Shown one piece after another: positions 52,258 to 59,838 of a stretch of 64,000 nt of DNA (positions are counted from its first letter, which is position 1; each line of letters starts with the position of its first letter). A program made the translations under genes and the position numbers. The notes under the pieces were generated by a model. It was given only the letters and a program-made list of their open reading frames with translations. It was not told the DNA's origin and searched no databases. Location: contig ONKY01000076.1 in NCBI GenBank assembly GCA_900318585.1, positions 1 through 64,000 on the forward strand. Direction: 5' to 3'. This stretch comes from an uncultured Prevotellaceae bacterium. Its GTDB lineage: Bacteria > Bacteroidota > Bacteroidia > Bacteroidales > Bacteroidaceae.

Positions 52258-53241
52258 ATGAACGAAAAGTATTATCAGACACTAAAATCTGTCGAGACGG
52301 AAGATTGGCTGGATTTTCATGTAGTTCGTCCGCTGTGCTATTACCTTGCGGTGTTTTTTGCCCGCTTGGATGTTCATCCCAACACGGTTACAATCCTCTC
52401 CATGTTCTTTGGGGTAGGCAGTAGTGTATTCTTTGCTCACGGATGCTATTATTATGAGAGCACCTGTGGACTCGTTTATAACATCATAGCTATCATCCTG
52501 TTAGTGATAGCCGACTTGCTCGACTGCACAGACGGACAACTGGCACGAATGACGGGCAAGAAAAGCCGTATGGGGCGTATCCTCGATGGTGTGGCAGGGT
52601 TCGTATGGTTCTTCCCCATCTATGCTGCTATCGTCTATAGGTTCTATCTGCATCACGACATTGAGTTTGATTGGTTAGGTGTCACCAATAACGAGCTCAA
52701 CACATGGATTGCTACAGCCATCGTTTTTGTCCTCGCATTTATTTCTGGTTTTATTGGAATGGCAGGACAACAGCGCTTGGCAGACTATTATATCCAAGTA
52801 CACCTGTTCTTCCAAAAGGGAGAGAAGGGTAGTGAACTTGACAACTCTGCCCGCCAAAGGGAAATATATGAGCAGATGCCTAAAGATGCACCTCTAATAG
52901 AACGCATATTCCAAAAGTCCTACGTTGACTATACACTTAAACAGGAGAAGGTTACTCCGCAATTCCAGCGCCTACTCTCTGTTTTTCAGCAGAAATATGG
53001 AGGAGCCGACAACATTCCTGCATCTGTGCGCGAGAAGTTCCACGCCAAATCCTTGGCACTGATGAAATGGAATGGCCTGTTGACGTTCAACTTCCGTTCT
53101 GCCTTCTTCTTCCTGTTCTGTCTGTTAGACATCCCTGCTGTGAATTTCCTTTGGGAAGCCTGTGCTATGGGGCTCCTGTGGCTTTATGTGAATCGTCGTC
53201 ATGAAAATTTCTGCAAGGCGATTGCTGACGAAGTGGAATAA
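52258..53241 (+). CDS. CDP-alcohol phosphatidyltransferase-family membrane protein
   Basis: 327 residues with six or more hydrophobic segments. The CDP-alcohol motif is D89-x2-D92-G93-x2-A96-R97-x8-G106-x3-D110, but the fourth aspartate position (114) is glycine (LDGVAG). N-terminal VHPNTVTILSMFFGVGSS is typical. A soluble-looking insert (residues about 190-270) separates the last helices. Family enzymes transfer a phospho-alcohol from CDP-alcohol to an acceptor or the reverse in the membrane. The flippase-like, aminotransferase and cytidylyltransferase genes follow. Confidence 0.86.
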   Translation: MNEKYYQTLKSVETEDWLDFHVVRPLCYYLAVFFARLDVHPNTVTILSMFFGVGSSVFFAHGCYYYESTCGLVYNIIAIILLVIADLLDCTDGQLARMTGKKSRMGRILDGVAGFVWFFPIYAAIVYRFYLHHDIEFDWLGVTNNELNTWIATAIVFVLAFISGFIGMAGQQRLADYYIQVHLFFQKGEKGSELDNSARQREIYEQMPKDAPLIERIFQKSYVDYTLKQEKVTPQFQRLLSVFQQKYGGADNIPASVREKFHAKSLALMKWNGLLTFNFRSAFFFLFCLLDIPAVNFLWEACAMGLLWLYVNRRHENFCKAIADEVE

Positions 53242-53250
53242 GCAAATAAT

Positions 53251-54303
53251 ATGAAGTGGACTAAGCAACGTCTTAACAATCTGTTCTTCTGCCTTGGCAT
53301 CTTGGCCGTGGTAGTCATGCTGTTCACCTTCGACGTTAGTTTCGTGGAACTGTGGCAGCATATCTGCCATGCAGGCTACTGGCTGATACCCATCCTTGGC
53401 GTGTGGATTATTATCTATGCCATCAATGCCTGGGCTTGGTGGATCATCATTCAGTGCAACAAGGACGCTGACGAGCATGTCCGCTTTATGCGCGTATACC
53501 GGCTGACCATTACAGGCTATGCACTTAACTATGCTACGCCTGTCGGTGGACTGGGGGGAGAGCCTTACCGCATCATGGAACTGTCGAAGAATATCAGTGT
53601 ACAGCACGCCACCTCGTCTGTTATCCTCTATGCCATGATGCATTTCTATGCCCATTTCTGGTTTTGGTTCACCACTATTCTCCTGTATTTCGTCTTGGCA
53701 GCTGCTGGTTACTTAACGCTTACGCCTATCATGGCTACGTTGTTTGTCTTGGCCATCATCTTCTGTCTGTTAGCCTTCTATCTTTTTTCAAAAGGCTATC
53801 GCAACGGTTTGGTGGTAAAGGTGATAGGATGGATAGGTCGTCTGCCTGGCTTGAAAGGTTGGAGTGTCCGTTTTCTTGCCCGTCATCAGCAGGCTCTTCA
53901 GAATATCGATTCCCAGATAGCTGCCCTTCATCAGCAGGATAAGCACTCATTCTATGGAAGTCTCCTCTTGGAGTATTTGGCACGTGTGGTTCAGAGTCTG
54001 GAGATTCTGTTCATGCTTTTGCTCTTCGGCATAGATTGTGGCGGGGGATTCTGGGGCGTGTCGCTCACATTCCTTTACGCCATTCTGATACTTTCCTTTA
54101 CTTCGCTGATGGCAAATCTCATTGGTTTCCTCCCCATGCAGTTGGGTGTTCAGGAGGGTGGTTTCATTATCTCCATTGCCGCCTTAGGATTGTCTGCCGC
54201 TGTAGGTATCTTCGTCAGTATCATCTGCCGCGTCAGGGAAATCATCTGGATTTTTATCGGAATTATAATAATGAAAATTGACAACAATAAAACAAAGCAA
54301 TAA
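53251..54303 (+). CDS. LPG-synthase-TM/UPF0104-type membrane protein (flippase-like)
   Basis: 350 residues with about eight hydrophobic segments. YALNYATPVGGLGGEPYRIMEL is the characteristic UPF0104/MprF flippase-domain motif, with a second at LIGFLPMQLGVQEGGFI. Without a soluble synthase domain such proteins are thought to move lipid-linked groups across the inner membrane. The stop is directly followed by the next ATG (TAAATG). Confidence 0.9.
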   Translation: MKWTKQRLNNLFFCLGILAVVVMLFTFDVSFVELWQHICHAGYWLIPILGVWIIIYAINAWAWWIIIQCNKDADEHVRFMRVYRLTITGYALNYATPVGGLGGEPYRIMELSKNISVQHATSSVILYAMMHFYAHFWFWFTTILLYFVLAAAGYLTLTPIMATLFVLAIIFCLLAFYLFSKGYRNGLVVKVIGWIGRLPGLKGWSVRFLARHQQALQNIDSQIAALHQQDKHSFYGSLLLEYLARVVQSLEILFMLLLFGIDCGGGFWGVSLTFLYAILILSFTSLMANLIGFLPMQLGVQEGGFIISIAALGLSAAVGIFVSIICRVREIIWIFIGIIIMKIDNNKTKQ

Positions 54304-55353
54304 ATGAATACACTGAATTATCTCGACAGAAACGAATTTAACTTCGAGCCAAGCCCCAAAGTGGTTGAGGCTATTAAGTCATTTGATCCTAAGGATTTGT
54401 GTTTTTATACTCGTATTTACGATCAAGGTAAGAAGAGTGTTATTTCTGTACGCTTGAGTGAAATCTATGGCGTCCCAGAAGAACAGGTACTCCTGACGTA
54501 TGGTGGTGAGGATATGTTGAAGAATGCCATCCACTATTTCCTTATGCTTGGCGACAACAAGAAAATACTTATTCCAGAGTTTTCCTGGTGGTACTACAAT
54601 AGGGTGGCCAGCGAGTGTGGCGGTACTTTTGAGATGTATCCTCTTCATGAGCAGGAAGATACTTTTGCTTATGATGTGGACGAGGTGATTGAGTATACCT
54701 GTCGCGTTCATCCACGTATGTTGCTGCTTGCCTCACCCAACAATCCGACGGGTAACTGCTTGACCTCCGGAGAGATTGGTCGTATCATGGAGAGTATTCC
54801 TTCCGATACGATGGTGCTCATAGATGAAGCTTATGCCAGCTTCATCACTTCCGACACCGACTATATTGCTCCCTTGGTGAACCAGTACGATAACCTTATC
54901 ATTTCCCGTACGCTCTCCAAGTTCTACGGTCTCCCGGGGTTGCGTTGTGGCTTTGGTTTCATTGGCAAGGGGCATGATCAGTTTATCAGCTATGTCAACA
55001 AGTATTTGGGCTATAACCGTTTTTCTGAGTCTGTTGCCTTGGCTGCCCTTCAGAGCGATGCCTATTATCGGCAGGTAGCCGATGAAATGGACTGGGGACG
55101 CCAACTCTACAAGAAGATGCTGGGCGATAAGCCAGGTTTCAAGGTCTATAAGTCAGTGGCAAACTTTATCCTTATTAAATATCCTGTGGAGTATAAGGAT
55201 GCACTTCAGCAGGCGCTGAAGACTGAGAACTATAAGATTAAGTTTATGGGCGACAAGGGCTTGGAGTCCTGTGTACGTATCACGCTTGGACGTAAGGAGC
55301 AGACGCAGGCCGTCTGCGACATCATCCTTGGCGTTGTTGACGGTACCCTATAA
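54304..55353 (+). CDS. Class I/II PLP aminotransferase (HisC-like)
   Basis: 349 residues. N-terminal LDRNEFNFEPSPKVVEAIKS, PLP contacts LLASPNNPTGNCL and VLIDEAYASF, Schiff-base lysine in SRTLSKFYGLPGLRCGFG and the late arginine in CVRITLGRKEQ. The fold is that of HisC and CobD-type enzymes. Position beside a cytidylyltransferase rather than his genes argues against histidine synthesis; amination or decarboxylation of a phospho-compound feeding the next enzyme is my inference. Confidence 0.88.
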   Translation: MNTLNYLDRNEFNFEPSPKVVEAIKSFDPKDLCFYTRIYDQGKKSVISVRLSEIYGVPEEQVLLTYGGEDMLKNAIHYFLMLGDNKKILIPEFSWWYYNRVASECGGTFEMYPLHEQEDTFAYDVDEVIEYTCRVHPRMLLLASPNNPTGNCLTSGEIGRIMESIPSDTMVLIDEAYASFITSDTDYIAPLVNQYDNLIISRTLSKFYGLPGLRCGFGFIGKGHDQFISYVNKYLGYNRFSESVALAALQSDAYYRQVADEMDWGRQLYKKMLGDKPGFKVYKSVANFILIKYPVEYKDALQQALKTENYKIKFMGDKGLESCVRITLGRKEQTQAVCDIILGVVDGTL

Positions 55354-55366
55354 TATAATAAGGTAT

Positions 55367-56122
55367 ATGATAGGAGTAATTCTTGCCGCAGGTATGGCAA
55401 AGCGGTTGCGTCCGCTCACTGACACGATGCCCAAATGTCTTCTTAAAGTGGGTGGCCATACTTTGTTGGAACGTATCGTTGATGCCATGCATCAGGCTGG
55501 TATCAGCGAATTTGTTGTTGTGACTGGCTACCGTGGAGAGATGATCCGTGATTTTCTCACCTCTCATTTAAATGCAAGCGAATCGAACATGTTAGAGCAC
55601 TCAGACCTCACATATCACTTCACGTTTCTGCACAATGCCGACTATGAGCACAACAACAACATCTATTCCCTCTGGATGGCGGGACAGGTAGTTCGTGGTC
55701 GTGAGTTCCTGCTGATGGATAGCGACATTCTCTGTGACCCTGCCGCTGTCGTATGTATTGCCCAGCAGCCAGACTCTGCCCTAGCCTTGAATCGCCATGA
55801 GTTAGGCGACGAGGAGATGAAGGTAGTAGTAGATGCTGACGGTCGCATTACTGAAATCAGCAAGACTTGCAGCCCAGAGACGGCAATGGGTGAGTCTGTA
55901 GGCATTGAGAAATTCTCAGCCAGCTACAGTGAGGCTCTTTTCCGTGAGTTGGATCAGATGATTCTTCAGGAGCATCTGGTTGACATATTCTATGAGCGGT
56001 GCTTCGAGCGGCTGATTCCGCAGGGACATACGTTCCACGTCGTGGATACGACCGACTATTTCTCTTACGAGATAGATACCCCGGAAGATTATCAGCATGT
56101 TCAGGAGTTGTTTAACAAATAA
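55367..56122 (+). CDS. LicC/PntC-like nucleotidyltransferase
   Basis: 251 residues from the ATG at 55367 (MIGVILAAGMAKRLRPLTDT), preceded by AAGG; a longer in-frame reading overlaps the aminotransferase gene and lacks family character. NTP loop LAAGMAKRLRPLTDTMPKC, DYEHNNNIYSLWMA (choline-phosphate cytidylyltransferase-like), LLMDSDILCDP for metal, EMKVVVDADGRI and MGESVGIEKFS. The family activates phosphocholine, 2-aminoethylphosphonate or inositol phosphate with CTP. Separate aminotransferase and cytidylyltransferase side by side recall the fused PntC of phosphonate pathways. Confidence 0.85.
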   Translation: MIGVILAAGMAKRLRPLTDTMPKCLLKVGGHTLLERIVDAMHQAGISEFVVVTGYRGEMIRDFLTSHLNASESNMLEHSDLTYHFTFLHNADYEHNNNIYSLWMAGQVVRGREFLLMDSDILCDPAAVVCIAQQPDSALALNRHELGDEEMKVVVDADGRITEISKTCSPETAMGESVGIEKFSASYSEALFRELDQMILQEHLVDIFYERCFERLIPQGHTFHVVDTTDYFSYEIDTPEDYQHVQELFNK

Positions 56123-56126
56123 TGAT

Positions 56127-57269
56127 ATGAAAACGATTAGACTATTGAAAAAGAATTTCCTTGGCCTGATGATGGCTATGGTGGTAGCCTCGTGTACGGC
56201 TGCCGAAAGTAAACTCCATGTGAAGATGAATATCAAGGGCATGGGAGATTCAGTTGCAGTGGTTTCCATTGCAGACAGAGAGAACCCCCAAACCTTCGCT
56301 GGCAAGCAGGGCGTGTTCGACTTTGAGGTGGATGTACCCCAAGTGACTATGTATTTGTTGGTTGATCCGTGTGTCTTGCGTGGTGAGCGCAGTGCTTATC
56401 GGTTCCAGATTCCGGCCGTTCCCGGCGAGGAGGTTGTGGTGACTTCTGAGAATGAAAGTCGCTATGATGTCACAGGCTCAAAGTTCTATGCCCAGTTCCA
56501 TGAGATAGACTTGGCAGTGGAGGAGGCCCAGAAAGAGAGTAAGGCTTTTACGCAGAAGTGTATGGACATGTTACAGAAAGGTGTCAGCCAGGATTCTGTC
56601 ATGAAGGTGTATAATGCTGATATGCCTGCCATCAGTCAGCGATTTGCCAAGGCGATGACCGATATCGTAAAGACTCACTCCAAGGACGAGGCTATTACTG
56701 CTTTCCTGACTGAGTTTGAGGATGTTGACCAGTTGAAGGCTGCCGTTGCGCTGCTGTCGCCGGAGGTACGGGAGGGCAGAACCAAACCGCTGTATCAGTT
56801 CATTTTGGATCAGGTGGAGGCCCAGCAGAAAGCCGAGCAGGAGGCTTCACAGAAGCAGAATGCCGGTGTGGAGGCTCCCGACTTTACGTTGAATGACATT
56901 AATGGCAAGCCGCTGTCGCTCTCATCGCTGCGCGGGAAGTATGTTATTATCGATTTCTGGGGTTCTTGGTGCGGCTGGTGTATCAAGGGATTTCCAGAGA
57001 TGAAGAACTATTATCAGAAATACAAGGGGAAATATGAAATCCTTGGTGTCGACTGCAATGACCCTGAGCAGAAGTGGAAGGATGCCGTCCGGCAATATGA
57101 GCTGCCGTGGCTGCATGTCTATAATCCGCGCAATTCCACAGTGCTTGCTGACTATGGAATCCAGGGCTTCCCCACAAAGATCGTTGTCGGCCCCGACGGA
57201 AAGATTGTAAAGACCATCGTCGGAGAGAGTCCTGAGTTCTATACCCTCTTAGACGAACTGTTCAAGTAG
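56127..57269 (+). CDS. TlpA-like thiol-disulfide lipoprotein
   Basis: 380 residues from ATG 56127 (MKTIRLLKKNFLGLMMAMVV). Lipobox VVASC. An N-terminal DUF4369-like beta domain (about 25-130), a helical linker and a C-terminal thioredoxin domain (about 250-380) with APDFTLNDINGKPLSLSSLR, active site FWGSWCGWCIKGFP and the cis-proline turn QGFPTKIVV follow. Probably a periplasmic-side disulfide reductase. Four nt after the cytidylyltransferase. Confidence 0.92.
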   Translation: MKTIRLLKKNFLGLMMAMVVASCTAAESKLHVKMNIKGMGDSVAVVSIADRENPQTFAGKQGVFDFEVDVPQVTMYLLVDPCVLRGERSAYRFQIPAVPGEEVVVTSENESRYDVTGSKFYAQFHEIDLAVEEAQKESKAFTQKCMDMLQKGVSQDSVMKVYNADMPAISQRFAKAMTDIVKTHSKDEAITAFLTEFEDVDQLKAAVALLSPEVREGRTKPLYQFILDQVEAQQKAEQEASQKQNAGVEAPDFTLNDINGKPLSLSSLRGKYVIIDFWGSWCGWCIKGFPEMKNYYQKYKGKYEILGVDCNDPEQKWKDAVRQYELPWLHVYNPRNSTVLADYGIQGFPTKIVVGPDGKIVKTIVGESPEFYTLLDELFK

Positions 57270-57291
57270 GCATTGGAGTGGATGTCAGACC

Positions 57292-58209
57292 ATGTGGCTT
57301 CTATTAGCATTCATGTCGGCGGCGTTGTTAGGCTGCTATGACTCGTTCAAGAAGCAGGCGTTAAAGCGAAATGCGGTAATCCCCGTTCTGACGCTCAATA
57401 CGCTATTCTCTTCTCTCATCTTCCTGCCTTTCATCGTGCTGAGTGCCACTGGCACCCTGCCTGACGGCAGCATGTTTCATGTTGACTCTGGCGGATGGGC
57501 GGTGCATCGGTATATAGTTCTGAAGGCTGTTATTGTGCTGTCGAGCTGGGTGCTTGGCTATTTCGGCATGAAGCATTTGCCGCTGACCATCGTCGGGCCC
57601 ATCAACGCCACCCGCCCCGTTATGGTACTTGTCGGTGCACTGCTCGTGTTTGGTGAGCGGCTGAACGGCTGGCAGTGGATAGGTGTATTGCTGGCAGTAG
57701 CCTCTTTCCTAATGCTTAGTCGTAGTGGAAAGAAGGAGGGAATAGACTTCAAGCACGATCACTGGATCTACATGATTGTCGGTGCAGCGGCATTAGGTGC
57801 CCTGAGCGGTCTTTACGACAAGTTCCTGATGGCTCCGCCGTCCGAAGGCGGGGTAGGGCTCGACCGCATGATGGTGCAGTCGTGGTATAACATCTATCAG
57901 TTACTTATGATGACTGCCATGCTGATGCTCCTCTGGTGGCCCAAACACAAGGAGACCACACCATTCCATTGGTCATGGAGCATCCTCGGAGTGAGCCTCT
58001 TCTTGAGTACCGCCGACTTCATGTATTTCTACTCCCTGTCGTTGCCGACTGCCATGATCAGTATCGTTTCAATGATACGCCGTGGCTCTGTCGTCGTGAG
58101 TTTCCTTTTCGGCGCACTCTTTTTCCATGAGAAAAACCTCAGGGCCAAGGCCGTTGACCTCGCCTTGGTACTCATAGGAATGGTGTTCCTCTATATCGGC
58201 TCCCGATGA
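57292..58209 (+). CDS. EamA/DMT-family transporter
   Basis: 305 residues with ten hydrophobic segments in two EamA repeats (ALLGCYDSFKKQALKRNAVI; GALSGLYDKFLMAPPSEG). Each repeat has the terminal PTAMI/GPINAT-x-VL-type helix. DMT transporters export or import small metabolites; the substrate is unknown. Its stop is 3 nt from the convergent mgtC-like stop. Confidence 0.9.
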   Translation: MWLLLAFMSAALLGCYDSFKKQALKRNAVIPVLTLNTLFSSLIFLPFIVLSATGTLPDGSMFHVDSGGWAVHRYIVLKAVIVLSSWVLGYFGMKHLPLTIVGPINATRPVMVLVGALLVFGERLNGWQWIGVLLAVASFLMLSRSGKKEGIDFKHDHWIYMIVGAAALGALSGLYDKFLMAPPSEGGVGLDRMMVQSWYNIYQLLMMTAMLMLLWWPKHKETTPFHWSWSILGVSLFLSTADFMYFYSLSLPTAMISIVSMIRRGSVVVSFLFGALFFHEKNLRAKAVDLALVLIGMVFLYIGSR

Positions 58210-58212
58210 GTC

Positions 58213-58686
58213 TTATTCCACATTTTCATCGTCCGTGTCGTATTCGCGTGCCTGGTGATGCTTGAACACGTGATGGTGTAGGAAGTTCATCAACTCCAGG
58301 CACACCACCACCATGATGGTCGATGCCACTGCCACTGCATACATGCCTGCTCCCGCAGCCATGCCGATAGCTGATGTCACCCACAGACCTGCTGCCGTGG
58401 TGAGTCCGCGTACCACATGCTTTTGGAAGATAATACACCCTGCGCCGATGAAGCCTATGCCCGACACTACCTGCGCCGCTATTCGCGACACGTCGTGGCG
58501 CGTCGCCTCGTTGATGGTTACATCGTCGAAGCCGTGGGCCGACAGAATCATGAAAAGTGCGGAACCTAAGCCTACAAGAAAGTGCGTTCTGAAGCCTGCC
58601 TCCTTAGCCCGGTACTCACGCTCCAGGCCGATGGCGCCGCCCAGCATGGCGGCAATGAAAATCCGAATGATAAAGTCTGTTGTCAT
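58213..58686 (-). CDS. MgtC/SapB-family membrane protein
   Basis: 157 residues from ATG 58686 (MTTDFIIRIFIAAMLGGAIG). The N-terminal helices carry GLEREYRAKEAGFRTHFLVGLGSAL and QVVSGIGFIGAGCIIF, the conserved MgtC domain; only a short polar tail follows. MgtC proteins interact with F-ATPase or magnesium handling in other bacteria; the role here is unproven. Confidence 0.92.
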   Translation of the reverse strand: MTTDFIIRIFIAAMLGGAIGLEREYRAKEAGFRTHFLVGLGSALFMILSAHGFDDVTINEATRHDVSRIAAQVVSGIGFIGAGCIIFQKHVVRGLTTAAGLWVTSAIGMAAGAGMYAVAVASTIMVVVCLELMNFLHHHVFKHHQAREYDTDDENVE

Positions 58687-58707
58687 TTGCTTAGTATTTT
58701 TTGCGTA

Positions 58708-58739
58708 CAAAGGTACAAATAAGCATGGGAAAAACCAAA
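58708..58739 (-). promoter_or_regulatory. Promoter of the mgtC-like gene
   Basis: Minus-strand TTTG (58739-58736), 20-nt spacer, TACCTTTG (58715 to 58708): a complete Bacteroidota promoter 21 nt before the ATG. Confidence 0.7.
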
Positions 58740-58757
58740 TAATTCAAAAATAATTCG

Positions 58758-58765
58758 TACCTTTG
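58758..58765 (+). promoter_or_regulatory. -7 element upstream of the DUF4375 gene
   Basis: TACCTTTG, 28 nt before the ATG at 58794, divergent from the mgtC promoter. No -33 TTTG is seen. Confidence 0.5.
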
Positions 58766-58793
58766 CACGCACTTGCATACATATTTCGATAAG

Positions 58794-59297
58794 ATGATAG
58801 AAGTAACAGTAAAAGATTCCGACCTGCAGCAGGCGGCCTTGGAGGGAATGGATAGCTTCCTTGGTGTGTTCATCACTGCCATCCGCGACGCCATCGGCGG
58901 CGAGTTGACGGAAGAGACGATGAGCGGACTGAATTCCGACCAGCTGACACTGTTAGCCTGGCAGACGCTCCACGACGAGGTGATGGACGGCGGCTTCGTG
59001 CAGCTTATCTATAACGGCTATGGGCCGTTCATCTTCAATAATCCGTTGGCGAAGGTTCTGAAACTGTGGGGAATGAGAGAACTGTCAAAACTGATTTATG
59101 AGGGCCACACGCTCTGGCTGAAGTACCGCGAGCAGATAGAGCAGGAACTGAGCGATGAGGACTTTATGGCGCTGTTTGAGCAGATGCCGGAGTTTGACGA
59201 CTTGGATGATGCCTTCGTGGAGAACGAGGAGCAGTGGACGGAAGAGATAGCCCACTATGTGGACGAACATATTGATCGCTTCGCGGTCATCAAATAA
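58794..59297 (+). CDS. DMP19/DUF4375-like protein
   Basis: 167 residues from ATG 58794 (MIEVTVKDSDLQQAALEG). TLLAWQTLHDEVMDGGFVQ, IYNGYGPFIFNNPLAKVL and GMRELSKLIYEG are characteristic of the DMP19/DUF4375 fold. It is acidic and all-helical, with DNA-mimic relatives in Neisseria; the function here is unknown. 12 nt before smpB. Confidence 0.82.
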   Translation: MIEVTVKDSDLQQAALEGMDSFLGVFITAIRDAIGGELTEETMSGLNSDQLTLLAWQTLHDEVMDGGFVQLIYNGYGPFIFNNPLAKVLKLWGMRELSKLIYEGHTLWLKYREQIEQELSDEDFMALFEQMPEFDDLDDAFVENEEQWTEEIAHYVDEHIDRFAVIK

Positions 59298-59309
59298 GGA
59301 TTAGAGATT

Positions 59310-59789
59310 GTGAACAAGGAACAGGAACAGATCAGAAAGAAGAGCCCTGTCAACATCAAGAACAGGAAGGCAGCTTTCGAATATTTCTTCATAGAGACCT
59401 TTACGGCAGGCATTGTGCTTACCGGCACGGAGATCAAATCCATCCGTGCAGGCAAGGCCAGTCTGGCCGACAGCTATTGTCTGATTGTGAACGGCGAGAT
59501 GTGGGTGAAGGGCATGAATGTCTCACCTTACTTCTACGGTTCGTATAACAACCATGAAATGAAACGCGACCGCAAGCTATTGCTGACGCGGCGTGAGATA
59601 TCCAGGCTTGAGAGTGCCACGAAACAGACTGGCTACACTATTGTGCCACTGTTGGTATTCATCGATGAGCATGGCCGAGCCAAGATGGACATTGCCCTAT
59701 GTAAGGGAAAGAAAGCTTTCGACAAGCGACAGACATTGAAGGAGAAGGAAGACCGACGCGAGATGGACAGGGCAATGAAGAAGTATTGA
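59310..59789 (+). CDS. smpB: SsrA-binding protein SmpB
   Basis: 159 residues from a [46 protein letters not shown] and the basic C-terminal [23 protein letters not shown] are diagnostic. Binds tmRNA for trans-translation. No ssrA gene was recognised in the window. Confidence 0.97.
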   Translation: MNKEQEQIRKKSPVNIKNRKAAFEYFFIETFTAGIVLTGTEIKSIRAGKASLADSYCLIVNGEMWVKGMNVSPYFYGSYNNHEMKRDRKLLLTRREISRLESATKQTGYTIVPLLVFIDEHGRAKMDIALCKGKKAFDKRQTLKEKEDRREMDRAMKKY

Positions 59790-59838
59790 GAGAATGAGTG
59801 ATTCTTTGCAAACAAAGCGGTAAAACCAAACGGAGAGA

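Noticed and set aside
59790..59838. A cobalamin riboswitch before metH
   Set aside because: Only 49 nt separate smpB and metH, far too short for a cobalamin aptamer; no B12-box sequence is seen.
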